Shown: positions 1 to 9,564, counted from the first letter of the stretch. The stretch is DNA of 64,000 bases from Bacteroidota bacterium (GCA_023251435.1 JAHEYU010000003.1:132665-196664), one strand, 5' to 3'. Notes: generated by a model not told the origin, from the letters alone. A program made the numbers and translations.

Positions 1-1
1 A

Positions 2-1918
2 GCCAATGGGAATGGATTTACAGCTGGATTTCCGAATGCCAATCAGATTATGGAACAGATTGCCAAGGGTGAAATCAAATCCTCCGGGTTTGACCTGAAT
101 GGTTCGTGGGTTCCTTATTACAATTTGCATAAACTATTTGCCGGACTGATTGATGCAACCAACTTGACTCAAACTGAAGAAGCAAAATCGGTTTTGTTGG
201 ATTTGGCCGAATGGTTTTACAAATTGCATAGACCATTGACCGACGAACAAATTCAGCAGATTTTACTTTGTGAACACGGCGGAATGAATGAAGTTCTGGC
301 TGATGTTTATGCGATTACCGGGGATCAAAAATTCCTCGAACTTTCATTCCGCTTCAATCATAAAGTGATATTAGATCCATTGGCTGAGGGACGGGATGAA
401 TTGGTTGGGAAACATGCCAATACGCAAATTCCGAAGGTGGTGGGGACAGCCAAACAATACTTGCTGACCGGAAATGACAAAAGCTTCAGAACTGCTTCCT
501 ACTTTTTTGATCAGGTTACTCATCAGCACACCTACTGTATCGGGGGCAACAGTTCTGACGAATATTTTGGTGAACCAGGGCATCTTGAAAACCGCATCAC
601 AGCCAGCACTTGTGAAACTTGTAATAGCTATAACATGTTGAAGCTTGATAAAATGCTGTTTATGAATAATCCATCGGTTGAGCTGGCTGACTTTTATGAA
701 ACCACGCTATTCAATCACATTTACGCTTCGCAAAACCCTGAAACCGGCATGGTGCTTTACTTTTCGCCTTTAATGACCAAATCAAAAAAGAGTGACAACA
801 AAGGATTTAGCTCAAAGTTTGATTCGTTTTGGTGTTGTGTGGGTAGTGGATTAGAAAATCATAGTAAATATGGAGAGGCCGTATATTTTAAAACTTCAGA
901 TAACGATTTGATTATAAATCTTTTTATCGGTAGTGAACTAAACTGGGCTGAAAGAAATCTAAAATTAACCCAAACTACTTCGTTTCCTGAAGAGGGTAAA
1001 ACAAGTTTTATCCTGAAGTTGGATAAACCACAGAAATTTGCAATTCGTCTTCGGGTACCGACCTGGACATCATCCGATTATTTGGTTTCACTGAATGGGA
1101 AAGCTATGCAATACGACGTTAAACCCGGAAATTATCTGGTAATCGATCATAAATGGAAAAACGGTGATCGCATTGATTATTCGTTTTCAATGCCCATTAC
1201 AACCAAAGAAATTCCGGGCAACAGCAAACTTAAAGCCTTTCTGTATGGACCTATTGTTTTGTCGGCCAGCCTGAAGACAGGCGATCGTGAAGTGTTGGTC
1301 AGTAATGGTGAACCAGGTAAACAGGTTGTTCAGATTTCAAAAAATCCACTGCGGTTTCAATTGAATAATAGTGGTGATGCCGGAGTTTTGGAGTTGATGC
1401 CTTACTTTGAGAATCAGGGTGTGCAAGCTGTTTATTTCGAATCGTTTACACCTGATGAATGGAAAAGTTCAAAGGATGATTGGTTACTAAAAAAAGACAA
1501 GGATCAATATCTGGCTAAAAGTACAATCGACCACATGCGATTTGGCGAAATGCAGCCTGAAAGAGATCATCAGTTTGACGGAGAAAAAGCAATAATCGGA
1601 GAGCGACTGGGTAAAAAAATCAGGGAGACAAGTGCAAACGGATGGATTGAATTTAATATGTCAGTCAAACCCGACGAAGGTCAATTGTTAATGGCATCGT
1701 TCTATGGCAATGTTGGTTCACGTTCTTTCTCAATTTATGTAGACGGAAAATACCTGACTACTGAAATAATACACTGGATGGGCAACCGCTTTGTGGATAA
1801 AAGCTATCCAATTCCGGTTGATATGACCAAGGGAAAAGAGGTTGTTAGAATTCGGTTTCAGGCAAAAGATGACGGCATGGTTCCACCTGTTACAGAGGTA
1901 AGGATAATGAGAGAATAA
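2..1918 (+). CDS. GH127/DUF1680 beta-L-arabinofuranosidase-like protein (5' end outside window)
   Basis: The reading frame is open to the left edge, so the N-terminus lies outside the window; 639 residues are visible. The family (HypBA1 type) removes beta-L-arabinofuranose from plant glycans with a zinc-thiolate centre. The expected ligands are visible: the Glu and Cys of TCETCN near codon 205, and a Cys-Cys pair in FWCCVGSG near codon 275. An (alpha/alpha)6-barrel-like N-terminal part is followed by beta-rich domains. The next gene, a GH43-like enzyme, starts 54 bp later on the same strand, suggesting one arabinan/pectin-type locus. The exact linkage cut cannot be told from sequence. Confidence 0.88.
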   Translation, partial: ANGNGFTAGFPNANQIMEQIAKGEIKSSGFDLNGSWVPYYNLHKLFAGLIDATNLTQTEEAKSVLLDLAEWFYKLHRPLTDEQIQQILLCEHGGMNEVLADVYAITGDQKFLELSFRFNHKVILDPLAEGRDELVGKHANTQIPKVVGTAKQYLLTGNDKSFRTASYFFDQVTHQHTYCIGGNSSDEYFGEPGHLENRITASTCETCNSYNMLKLDKMLFMNNPSVELADFYETTLFNHIYASQNPETGMVLYFSPLMTKSKKSDNKGFSSKFDSFWCCVGSGLENHSKYGEAVYFKTSDNDLIINLFIGSELNWAERNLKLTQTTSFPEEGKTSFILKLDKPQKFAIRLRVPTWTSSDYLVSLNGKAMQYDVKPGNYLVIDHKWKNGDRIDYSFSMPITTKEIPGNSKLKAFLYGPIVLSASLKTGDREVLVSNGEPGKQVVQISKNPLRFQLNNSGDAGVLELMPYFENQGVQAVYFESFTPDEWKSSKDDWLLKKDKDQYLAKSTIDHMRFGEMQPERDHQFDGEKAIIGERLGKKIRETSANGWIEFNMSVKPDEGQLLMASFYGNVGSRSFSIYVDGKYLTTEIIHWMGNRFVDKSYPIPVDMTKGKEVVRIRFQAKDDGMVPPVTEVRIMRE

Positions 1919-1972
1919 ATTAAAACACAATATGGCAAAGAACCTTAAATAGATAACTAAATACACCAACGT

Positions 1973-2971
1973 ATGAAAAAACTCATTATCCTTTTGTTAC
2001 TCCTCGTTACAGAAATAATTTCTTCGGAAGCACAGACCCCAAAAATGATGTTCGGCGATACTTCCCGCAAAGGCGTTCCTTTTTCCAAAGATCCCCATGT
2101 GATCCGTTTTAAAGGCCGTTTCCTGATGTATTATTCGGTTCCGGGTTACACCGATCAGGCGGGAGTCGTGCATGGCTGGGGAGTTGGAATTGCCGAAAGC
2201 AAAGACCTCGTGAACTGGACCCGGATGGGCGAAGTGAATGCCGATGCCCAGGCTACTTATGAAGCCAAAGGTTTTTGTGCGCCATGTGCGCTTGTGGTAA
2301 AAAATAAGGTGCACCTGTTTTACCAAACCTACGGAAATGGAACCAAGGATGCTATTTGCCATGCCTGGTCAAGCGACGGTATCAGCTTTACCCGAAACAA
2401 AACCAACCCGATTTTTAGTCCCGACGGCGATTGGAATTGTGGCCGTGCAATTGATGCAGAAGTTATTCCCTTTAAAGGCAAGTACTATCTTTATTACGCC
2501 ACGCGCGATCCGAACTATAAAATACAATTGCAGGGAGTTGCCGTTGCTTCGGGAAAAACCAATTTCGATAAGCAAGACTGGACGAACCTCTCGAAAGATG
2601 CACCCATGCTAAAACCTGAATTACCGTGGGAACGCGATTGCATTGAAGGCGCATCCATCATCAATAAAAATGGAGAACTTATCATGTTTTATGCCGGAGC
2701 CTATAACAATGCTCCGCAACAAATTGGTGTCGCTAAAAGTTCCGACGGAGTCAATTGGACGCGACTGTTTGACCAGCCTTTTCTAGCCAATGGAAAGCCC
2801 GGCGAATGGAATTCAAGTGAGTCGGGCCATCCACACATTTTTGCCAATCCCAAAGGTGACGATTACTTGTTCTTTCAGGGAAATAACGACAACGGGAAAA
2901 CCTGGTTTCTCTCGAATGTGAAAATCAGTTGGAAAAATGGGAAACCTGAAGCGAACATGCCGCTGAATTAA
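1973..2971 (+). CDS. Secreted GH43/GH117-like five-bladed beta-propeller glycosidase
   Basis: 332 residues with a signal peptide (hydrophobic run, then SSEAQ near residue 21). The mature part repeats propeller-blade patterns: SKDPHVIRFKGRFLMYYS near residue 38 with the catalytic-base-type Asp, GKYYLYYATRD in the middle, and IEGASIINKNGELIMFYAG later with a candidate Glu. This matches the GH43/GH117/GH130 superfamily that acts on arabinans, xylans or algal and other glycans; I cannot decide the family from sequence alone. It follows the GH127 gene at 54 bp and probably shares its transcript. Confidence 0.75.
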   Translation: MKKLIILLLLLVTEIISSEAQTPKMMFGDTSRKGVPFSKDPHVIRFKGRFLMYYSVPGYTDQAGVVHGWGVGIAESKDLVNWTRMGEVNADAQATYEAKGFCAPCALVVKNKVHLFYQTYGNGTKDAICHAWSSDGISFTRNKTNPIFSPDGDWNCGRAIDAEVIPFKGKYYLYYATRDPNYKIQLQGVAVASGKTNFDKQDWTNLSKDAPMLKPELPWERDCIEGASIINKNGELIMFYAGAYNNAPQQIGVAKSSDGVNWTRLFDQPFLANGKPGEWNSSESGHPHIFANPKGDDYLFFQGNNDNGKTWFLSNVKISWKNGKPEANMPLN

Positions 2972-3070
2972 TTTCAATGGAGGCAGCAAAAAAAGAAGAT
3001 GAAAATCATCCCGATAAATCGAAACAGGCTATGTGGTAAATAAAAAACAGATTATAAACAGATTAAAAAT

Positions 3071-3125
3071 AACCACATAGACACATAGAAAATAAAAACT
3101 ATGTTTTCTATGTGCCTATGTGGTT
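3071..3125. repeat. 22-bp-arm hairpin next to a transposase remnant
   Basis: Arms at 3071-3092 and 3104-3125 pair with a single mismatch around an 11-nt loop. The arms carry the repeated word CACATAG. The right arm runs into the open frame of the transposase remnant, the arrangement expected of a REP-like hairpin beside a REP-associated tyrosine transposase gene. It has no T-run, so it does not look like a classical terminator. Confidence 0.75.
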
Positions 3126-3381
3126 TAAAATTCAAATAGATGAAAATATTGTTCGAATTGAGAACTTCATTGCATGTGAGTTCCATCCGAATGCTCAAAT
3201 AATCAACAAATTAATACCCATATATTCGGATGAAATTCCAACCTATTTCCCTTTCGTTAAATTGAGCGAATTTGTTGTGATGCCCAATCATGATGTTCAA
3301 CTTGGGCGTCTATACCAGATACCGGTTCTGTGTGAATTTGAATGCCGTATGTTTTTCCTTGTTTCTCCGAATATGTCTTAA
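3112..3381 (+). pseudogene. Remnant of REP-associated tyrosine (Y1/HUH) transposase
   Basis: An 89-codon open frame. Its middle (codons 28-60, about 3193-3291) resembles the RAYT family: a segment like EIPTYFPFVKLSEFVVMPNH, where intact members read FP-x-V-x-L-x-E-[FY]-V-[IV]-MPNH followed by a second His (HUH motif). Here MPNH is followed by DVQL, so the second His is lost, and the rest (RLYQIPVLCEF onward) no longer fits the family. There is no catalytic Tyr region. I read this as a decayed, non-functional fragment. The 545-bp spacer 2972-3516 otherwise holds only the hairpin before it and no other gene. Confidence 0.6.
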
Positions 3382-3516
3382 TTTTGCAGGGCTAACGCTG
3401 ATTTGTAATCACCGTTTTATTAACTGTGGATTTTAAAATTCACCAAAACACATCAAAATAAAAAGCAAGTCCGTGGGCGATCAGGAGGCGTCCCCAGACT
3501 AAAAAAGACACTACAA

Positions 3517-4386
3517 ATGAGTAGCATACTGATTACTGGAGCAACAGGAAATTTAGGATTAGAAGTGATTCGATTTCTAGACAAGGTAGACTCTTCAAAT
3601 AGGATATTTGCTGGTGTTCGAAATTTAGAGAAAGCAAAAAATGCTTTTAAAGACTATCCAAAACTGGATTACGTTCATTTCGATTTTGAGGATTTTGATA
3701 CGTTTGATAATGCATTGGCCGGTATTGACCGTATTTTTCTGTTGCGACCTCCACATATTTCTGACATAGACAGGTATTTTAGACCTTTATTTACAACGAT
3801 CAAAAAGAATAACATAAATGAGATTGTTTTTTTATCGGTTCAAGGCGCTGAAAAGAGCAAAGTGATACCCCACAATAAGATTGAGCGTTTGATTATTGAA
3901 TCAGGATTTGACTCTGTTTTCATCAGACCAAGTTATTTCATGCAAAATTTAACAACTACTTTAATCGGTGATATAAAAACAAAGCGAGAGATTATTTTAC
4001 CATCAGGAAAAGCAAAATTCAACTGGATTGACATTGAAAATATTGGAGAGGTAGCAGCAATTTTACTTGACAGATTCGATGAATTTAAAAATCAAGCATT
4101 CGAAATAACCGGGTTGGAAAATGAAAATTTTGAAAAAGTAGTTTCATTGATAAACAATTCAATAGAAAATCCGATTAGATACATGAATGTGAATCCGTTC
4201 AAATTCTTTTGGATTAAAAAACAGGAAGGAATGGTAAATGGAATGATTGTTATAATGATTTTGCTCCACTTTTTACCAAGGTTTCAGAAAGAACCACGGA
4301 TTTCCGATTTTTACGAACGATTAACCGGGAAAAAACCAACAGACTTAAAAGCATTTATTGAAAGAGAAAGCACTAAATTTGAGTAG
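3517..4386 (+). CDS. NmrA-like NAD(P)-binding oxidoreductase
   Basis: 289 residues. The N-terminus has the dinucleotide-binding loop GATGNLG directly after the first beta strand, then a Rossmann pattern with FAGVRNLEKA, typical of NmrA/atypical SDR proteins. No classical YxxxK active site is evident; some relatives act as NAD(P)H quinone or azo reductases, others as redox sensors. Cytoplasmic, no signal peptide. It is followed 33 bp later by the DUF4256 gene. The substrate is unknown. Confidence 0.82.
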   Translation: MSSILITGATGNLGLEVIRFLDKVDSSNRIFAGVRNLEKAKNAFKDYPKLDYVHFDFEDFDTFDNALAGIDRIFLLRPPHISDIDRYFRPLFTTIKKNNINEIVFLSVQGAEKSKVIPHNKIERLIIESGFDSVFIRPSYFMQNLTTTLIGDIKTKREIILPSGKAKFNWIDIENIGEVAAILLDRFDEFKNQAFEITGLENENFEKVVSLINNSIENPIRYMNVNPFKFFWIKKQEGMVNGMIVIMILLHFLPRFQKEPRISDFYERLTGKKPTDLKAFIERESTKFE

Positions 4387-4419
4387 AAATAATTACTAAA
4401 CAAATCAGAATAACACTTT

Positions 4420-4995
4420 ATGACGATGGAAAATAGAAAAGATTTGTTAGCCGGACAAGGTGAAGAACTACTCAAAATTTTAAAAGTCCGATTTGAAAAA
4501 AACATGAGCCGCCATAAAGATATTGATTGGACCAATGTACAAGCCAGGCTGAACTCCGAGACCTCGGGTGATAAACTTTGGTCGCTCAATGAGATGGAGC
4601 AAACCGGCGGCGAACCGGATGTGGTTGGGTATGACGACAAGACATGCGAATACATTTTTTATGATTGTTCGGCTGAAAGTCCCAAAGACCGGAGAAGTAT
4701 TTGCTACGATTTGGAAGCACTGGAATCGAGGAAAGAACATAAACCGAAAAGCAGCGCTGTTGGTATGGCTTTCGAAATGGGCATTGAGTTATTAACCGAG
4801 GAACAATACCGGGATTTGCAGCAACTTGGAAATTTCGATACGAAAACATCGAGCTGGGTGAAAACACCTAAGGAGATCAGAAAACTAGGCGGCGCTCTCT
4901 TTTGCGATCGGCGTTACAACCAGGTTTTTGTATATCACAATGGCGCTGAATCGTACTATTCAGCAAGGGCATTTCGCGGCTCGCTAAGAGTGTGA
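4420..4995 (+). CDS. DUF4256 family protein
   Basis: 191 residues (189 if the second ATG at 4426 is used). Conserved signature stretches of DUF4256 are present: GGEPDVVGYD, YIFYDCSAESP, YDLEALESRK, LGNFDTKTSSWVKTP and the C-terminal FVYHNGAESYYSARAFRGSL. The family is cytoplasmic and has no established function. It lies 33 bp after the NmrA-like gene and could be cotranscribed with it. Confident in the family, not in any role. Confidence 0.9.
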   Translation: MTMENRKDLLAGQGEELLKILKVRFEKNMSRHKDIDWTNVQARLNSETSGDKLWSLNEMEQTGGEPDVVGYDDKTCEYIFYDCSAESPKDRRSICYDLEALESRKEHKPKSSAVGMAFEMGIELLTEEQYRDLQQLGNFDTKTSSWVKTPKEIRKLGGALFCDRRYNQVFVYHNGAESYYSARAFRGSLRV

Positions 4996-5084
4996 GTTAC
5001 GGATAAGATGATTCCATAAAATTAACTCTGCGTTCTACTCTCAAAGAATTCCTGAAAATTCAGTAAAATATAGGAGAAAGAATT

Positions 5085-5378
5085 ATGAATGACAAATCAA
5101 ATGTTTGGAAAATAATTAGTTGGGTGTTTGGTATAGTTGCTTTTGCAATCGGCGTAGTGAATACATTCTGGGGCAACGACTCAGTTTTCGGAATTTTTAT
5201 AATTCTACTTTCTTTCGCTTATTTTCTTCCGGTGAATGTCATTATCAAGAAAATAACCGGTTTTTCAATTCCGGGAATGGGAATATTAAAAATCATTCTG
5301 GGAGTTTTTATCATCTGGGCGGCATTAGGCGTAGGTGAATTGTTCTATAAAATAGAACTGATGATGTTGGATTTTTAA
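5085..5378 (+). CDS. Small three-helix membrane protein of unknown function
   Basis: 97 residues with three hydrophobic segments at about residues 10-30, 35-52 and 63-84. The start is supported by an AGGAGA ribosome-binding sequence at 5072-5077, seven bases before the ATG and unusually clear for this window. I do not recognise a family. It stands alone: 89 bp after DUF4256 and almost 290 bp before the next gene. The spacer after it (5379-5666) shows no gene. Confidence 0.6.
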   Translation: MNDKSNVWKIISWVFGIVAFAIGVVNTFWGNDSVFGIFIILLSFAYFLPVNVIIKKITGFSIPGMGILKIILGVFIIWAALGVGELFYKIELMMLDF

Positions 5379-5666
5379 ATTTTGAAGCTTCACGAAGTTT
5401 TTACGGTGATCTGGACTTTTCAGGAAAATATTGTGTATCACAATTTGTTGTAACGGTTGAAAGAACATTTAGAAACCAACCGATAAGTTAATTGAACTGA
5501 AAGGGCAGGGGTAAATTTTTAGATTTTGGGCGTCAATTTAAAATTTAAACAGTTCATAAATTTTTGTTATTTCTGTGTGACAGCATCCCCAAAAGCAAAA
5601 GCTTTCTCATTTTATAGTATAATTTAGGCCGACCAGAAATCGAACCCAAAATTTATAATAAAATTG

Positions 5667-6929
5667 ATGCAAAGCCGAATATTATTCCTCTTGCTCATAT
5701 TCGTAATCTTCCTGTTTCAATCCGTTGTTGCGAAGAACACTAAGCTCGACAGCCTCGAAAATTGTTTGAAAATCTACCAATCCAATGATACACTAAAAGA
5801 AAATTTACTTCGTGAAATTGAGCAGGAACAGCAAAACAAGGATACAATGCAGCGCTCGATTTTATTTTTACTGATTGCTGGTATTGTTTTGGTATCAATT
5901 TTTACGGTTTATATATTCGGGTCGTCCCAGATTAAACACAGAACCAACCTTATTCTCGCAAAGCAGAAAAAGGAGATTGAAGAATTAAATGAAGAATATC
6001 TGGCTATTAATGAAGAATTGATGACTACAAATGAAGCTTTGGCGGAAGCGAAAAAGAAAGTGGAAGAGAGTGAAGAGAGATTAAAGCTTTTGATCAAAAA
6101 CTCCAATGACATCCTGGTTTTGGTGAATGAAAAGGGAGAACAGTTTTTCATCAGCGATGCGGCTAAAAATCTGTCAGGTTTTAGCGTAGAGGAATTATTG
6201 GGTTCTGTTGAAGATGTAATTTTCCCGGATGACTTGGAGATTGTGCAACGTCATTGGGAACGGGTATTGGCCAATAAAGATGTTGCAGATTGTATTCAGT
6301 ACCGGCACAAACACAAGGAAAAGGGCTATGTTTGGTTTGAGGCAGTAGCCCAGAATTTTCTTGATCATCCGGCAATAAAATCGGTTGTAGCCAATATTCG
6401 GGATATTACCGAACGTAAAAATGTAGAACTTGCACTTCAGGAAAGCGAAGCAGTAAAAGCAAAATTGCTGACCAACGAAATTGATCGGATAAACCGCAAG
6501 CTTGAAACAAATCAGAGATCGATGACGGCAGCCACCTTAAAACTGATTCAAAATTCGGAGCGAGATGCCCAAACCATCGATCGTTTATTGGAAATTGAGG
6601 AATATACCTCTCCTGAAGGGAAACAAAAAATAAAAGCGCTGATCTTTGATAACAAACGAATTTCGTATGATTCGAACTGGGAGGAGTTTGAAATTTTATT
6701 CGAAAAAGTACACCGTTCTTTCTACGAAAAACTGAACACACAATTTCCGACTCTTACCGCCAACGAAAGAAAACTTTGTGCTTTCCTGAAACTGAACATG
6801 AGCAATAAAGACATTGCGAAAATTACGTTTCAATCGGACGATGCCTTGAAAAAAGCCCGTTTGCGCCTGCGCCAAAAACTTGAACTGAACAGGGAAACTA
6901 ATTTGACAGCCTTTTTGCAGAATATTTAG
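5667..6929 (+). CDS. Membrane PAS-domain sensor with C-terminal LuxR-like helix-turn-helix
   Basis: 420 residues from the ATG at 5667 (an in-frame TTG lies one codon earlier). Order: signal peptide; short periplasmic stretch with TPR-like helices; transmembrane helix at about residues 63-85; coiled coil at about 90-135; PAS domain at about 135-250 ending in the PAC-type sequence VVANIRDITERK; second helical region; C-terminal segment FPTLTANERKLCAFLKLNMSNKDIAK, resembling the LuxR/GerE turn found in Bacteroidota membrane-bound regulators. Likely a membrane-anchored transcriptional regulator. It stands alone upstream of the outer-membrane barrel gene and is the only regulator-like protein in the window. 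Confidence 0.75.
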   Translation: MQSRILFLLLIFVIFLFQSVVAKNTKLDSLENCLKIYQSNDTLKENLLREIEQEQQNKDTMQRSILFLLIAGIVLVSIFTVYIFGSSQIKHRTNLILAKQKKEIEELNEEYLAINEELMTTNEALAEAKKKVEESEERLKLLIKNSNDILVLVNEKGEQFFISDAAKNLSGFSVEELLGSVEDVIFPDDLEIVQRHWERVLANKDVADCIQYRHKHKEKGYVWFEAVAQNFLDHPAIKSVVANIRDITERKNVELALQESEAVKAKLLTNEIDRINRKLETNQRSMTAATLKLIQNSERDAQTIDRLLEIEEYTSPEGKQKIKALIFDNKRISYDSNWEEFEILFEKVHRSFYEKLNTQFPTLTANERKLCAFLKLNMSNKDIAKITFQSDDALKKARLRLRQKLELNRETNLTAFLQNI

Positions 6930-7142
6930 TGTTGTTGTTATTTTGTTGAATTTCTGTATTTTATGATCTTGTGAGGAATTTCTTTTTCTAATTGTCCACT
7001 TTTTGTCTCCCTGTAATTTTACCCCTTTTCCCGTAAGGCGTTTAGCTTTGCGGCATCAAATTCTGATTCATCTGCTAAGAGGTTAGGTCATAGAAAATAG
7101 CATTACGAATTAGATTTCAAACCCAAAAAATCAAAACAAAAG

Positions 7143-7682
7143 ATGAGAAAATTAGCTTTAATTATTGCTGCTGTTGCATGTTTTTCGGTGAGTTCAAATG
7201 CTCAGGATATGTTCGTAAAAGGAACTCAGTTATTCAAACTGGGTGTTGGCGTTAACAGTAACGGAACACCATTGGACATTTCGTATGAAAAGGGTATTCA
7301 GGATGATTTCCTGGGAGTTGACGGCCTTGTTTTAGGTCTTGGCGGAAATCTGGGTTATTATGGCTACAAAGAGGATTTTACAAATCTGGCAGGTAGTTTT
7401 TCCTGGAAATATACCAATATCATAGTAGGAGCACGTGCTTTGGTTCATTATCCGCTCATCGATAAATTGGATACCTATACAGGTGTAATGCTGGGCTACA
7501 ATGTTGCCAGTGCAAAGTATGAAGGACCCAATGCCGGTTCTATTGCTTCACCATCGGTTGGTGGTATTGTGTTTGGCGGATTAGTTGGCGCTCGCTATGA
7601 GTTTAGCCAATCATTGGGTGCATATATCGAAGCTGGTTTTGGTATCTCAAACGTAAGCCTTGGTATCGCATATAAATTTTAA
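7143..7682 (+). CDS. Small outer-membrane beta-barrel protein
   Basis: 179 residues. Signal peptide of about 20 residues ending SSNAQ, then alternating amphipathic strands rich in Gly, Tyr and Phe, ending in a C-terminal Phe (LGIAYKF), the usual outer-membrane barrel signature. The size suggests eight strands (OmpX/OmpW-like). No enzyme motif is seen. Its transcript probably ends at the hairpin at 7755-7796, facing the convergent murQ gene. Confidence 0.75.
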   Translation: MRKLALIIAAVACFSVSSNAQDMFVKGTQLFKLGVGVNSNGTPLDISYEKGIQDDFLGVDGLVLGLGGNLGYYGYKEDFTNLAGSFSWKYTNIIVGARALVHYPLIDKLDTYTGVMLGYNVASAKYEGPNAGSIASPSVGGIVFGGLVGARYEFSQSLGAYIEAGFGISNVSLGIAYKF

Positions 7683-7754
7683 TCCATCCCCATTCTATAA
7701 TTAAATGCAATGCAATTCATGCAGTGGGCGCAAATGCTTGCTGCATTTTTTTAA

Positions 7755-7796
7755 TACAAAAGCCGGAAGCAAATGAATGTTTCCGGCTTTTTGTAT
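7755..7796. terminator. Bidirectional rho-independent terminator
   Basis: Arms 7758-7768 (AAAAGCCGGAA) and 7781-7791 pair perfectly around a 12-nt loop, extend outward past one bulged T, and have A/T runs on both sides. It sits between the convergent barrel gene and murQ and can serve both. Confidence 0.85.
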
Positions 7797-7815
7797 GTTA
7801 TGTGTTTGATTGATT

Positions 7816-8625
7816 TTAATTTTCAGCCTCCAGAACCGCATTTACGGATCCGTGCAACAGTAGCAACCGTTTGGCTTTTATTTCGTTGTATCCTAGTTCT
7901 GCCATAATCATGCGGGTTCCGCGGTTAATCAGCTTTTGGTTGGTCAATTGCATGTTCACCATTTTGTTGCCTTTTACACGACCCAGTTTAATCATCAGCG
8001 AAGTGGTAATCATGTTCAGGATTAACTTTTGCGAAGTGCCCGATTTCATGCGTGTGCTTCCAGTCAGAAATTCCGGGCCAACAATGGCTTCAATCGGAAT
8101 TTCCACGCTTTGCGCCAGGATACTGCCATTGTTGTTCACGATGCAGCCGGTCAGGAGTCCTTCGGTACGGGCTTTCTTAACTGCGCCAATCACGTAAGGC
8201 GTTCTTCCCGAAGCGGCAATTCCAACAATGGTATCCAGTTTGTTAACCTGGTATTTTTCGAGGTCTTTCCAACCCTGTTCTTCGTCGTCTTCGGCCATTT
8301 CCACCGCTTTGCGAATGGCACGGTCGCCACCGGCAATCAGACCAATCACCAAATCATGGCCAACACCAAAGGTGGGAGGGATTTCCGAAGCGTCCAATAT
8401 TCCGAGTCGTCCGCTGGTTCCGGCGCCCATGTAGAATAGCCGTCCGCCCTTTTTCATGCGCTGATAAATCTGTTCTACCAGTTTTTCAATCTGGGGGATT
8501 GCTTCGTGTACTGCCGGCAATACTTTTTTGTCTTCTTCGTGAATGCTTAATAAAAGCTCTTTTACCGATTTTTTTTCCAGATCATTGTATAATGAATCGG
8601 ATTCGGTGGTACTTTCTGTTGTCAT
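7816..8625 (-). CDS. murQ: N-acetylmuramic acid 6-phosphate etherase
   Basis: 269 residues, cytoplasmic, SIS fold. MurQ removes the D-lactyl ether from MurNAc-6-phosphate, giving GlcNAc-6-phosphate, the last dedicated step of MurNAc recycling. The family signature GAGTSGRLGILDASEIPPTFG spans residues 67-87, with the catalytic Glu (Glu83 in E. coli) at about residue 81; AVEMAED and GIAASGRTPYV follow as expected. It is about 30 residues shorter than E. coli MurQ, as is common in Bacteroidota. It is downstream of the murK-like gene on the same strand, 96 bp apart, and very probably cotranscribed. Confidence 0.95.
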   Translation of the reverse strand: MTTESTTESDSLYNDLEKKSVKELLLSIHEEDKKVLPAVHEAIPQIEKLVEQIYQRMKKGGRLFYMGAGTSGRLGILDASEIPPTFGVGHDLVIGLIAGGDRAIRKAVEMAEDDEEQGWKDLEKYQVNKLDTIVGIAASGRTPYVIGAVKKARTEGLLTGCIVNNNGSILAQSVEIPIEAIVGPEFLTGSTRMKSGTSQKLILNMITTSLMIKLGRVKGNKMVNMQLTNQKLINRGTRMIMAELGYNEIKAKRLLLLHGSVNAVLEAEN

Positions 8626-8648
8626 ACTGTTTGTGTTTTTGTATCAAC

Positions 8649-8711
8649 GTTTCGGGTTGCGTGTTACAGGTTTCGGGGATTTTTGTGTCCCGAAACCCCA
8701 TATCCCGAAAC
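8649..8711. repeat. Nested inverted repeat in the murK-murQ spacer
   Basis: The inner pair 8669-8678/8689-8698 (GGTTTCGGG against CCCGAAACC) sits inside an outer pair 8649-8656/8704-8711 (GTTTCGGG against CCCGAAAC). The transcript could form a stem-loop between the two genes, affecting stability or processing, or this may simply be one of the region's dispersed palindromes. Confidence 0.6.
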
Positions 8712-8721
8712 TCGCAATATT

Positions 8722-9564
8722 TTATATTTCCACTTTGTAATATCTTTCCAATCCGTCAATCGGATCTTTAATAATCGTTGTTTTGTCGAACCCATAATAA
8801 CTGGCTGTGTTGTTCAGAATCTGGCTGAAATAATAAGCCACCGAACCAATAAACCCAATCGGGTAACTGGTATAATTCGGAATATGACTGACATTCCGCT
8901 CAAAGAATTCCATGAAATTGTGCTGAACAAATTCCTGACAATAAGAAGAATTTCTGTGTTCCGACAAAAATGGGATAAACTGCGCCAGAAACTGATTGGG
9001 TTTTTCGCTGCGATAGACACGGTTTAAAGCCTCTTCACGCGTCAGATTATAGCGTTTGGCAAAATCCTCACGTAAATGCAGCGGCATTACTTCTTTAAAA
9101 TAGTCGCCCAATAGTTTGCGTCCCATTACTGCGCCACTACCTTCGTCGCCCAAAATAAATCCAAGTGGCGAAACTCCGCCGGTAATTTCCTTTCCGTCGT
9201 ACAGGCAAACGTTCGATCCGGTGCCTAAAATACAGGCAATTCCAGGTTTGCTACCGAACAAAGCACGGGCTGCTCCCAAAACATCGCTGTAAGTTTCGAT
9301 ATAAGCATTTGGGTACATTCTGTTTAAAGCCCTTTTTATGATGTCGCCTTTTTCAGCATTGATAATGCCGGTTCCATAAAAATATATTTCCTGAATGTTT
9401 GTGCCGGTTTCAGGTAATAACGAGCTTGTCAGTTCCTGAAATATTTCTTCTTCAGTGCGAAAAAATGGGTTTAATCCGTGAGTTTTGATGTCTTTTGTTT
9501 TTCCCGGAGCTTCAATCAGTTTCCAGGCTGTTTTGGTCGATCCGCTATCTGCAATTAATTTCAT
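8722..9564 (-). CDS. BadF/BadG-type amino-sugar kinase, MurK-like
   Basis: 280 residues, ASKHA fold. N-terminal phosphate-1 loop ADSGSTKTAWKLI (residues 4-16), middle CILGTGSNVCLYDG and GGVSPLGFILGDEGSGA (about 114-146) are typical of the BadF/GlcNAc-kinase branch that includes MurK, a MurNAc/GlcNAc 6-kinase. Directly upstream of murQ on the same strand, it would supply MurNAc-6-phosphate to it. Pairing of murK and murQ is known from Tannerella forsythia and clostridia. GlcNAc kinase activity alone cannot be excluded. The shared 18-bp motif lies 67 bp upstream of its start. Confidence 0.85.
   Translation of the reverse strand: MKLIADSGSTKTAWKLIEAPGKTKDIKTHGLNPFFRTEEEIFQELTSSLLPETGTNIQEIYFYGTGIINAEKGDIIKRALNRMYPNAYIETYSDVLGAARALFGSKPGIACILGTGSNVCLYDGKEITGGVSPLGFILGDEGSGAVMGRKLLGDYFKEVMPLHLREDFAKRYNLTREEALNRVYRSEKPNQFLAQFIPFLSEHRNSSYCQEFVQHNFMEFFERNVSHIPNYTSYPIGFIGSVAYYFSQILNNTASYYGFDKTTIIKDPIDGLERYYKVEI

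Noticed and set aside
7043..7050. TAGCTTTG as promoter of the outer-membrane barrel gene
   Set aside because: It fits TAnnTTTG, but no TTTG lies at the usual -33 distance; too weak to list.
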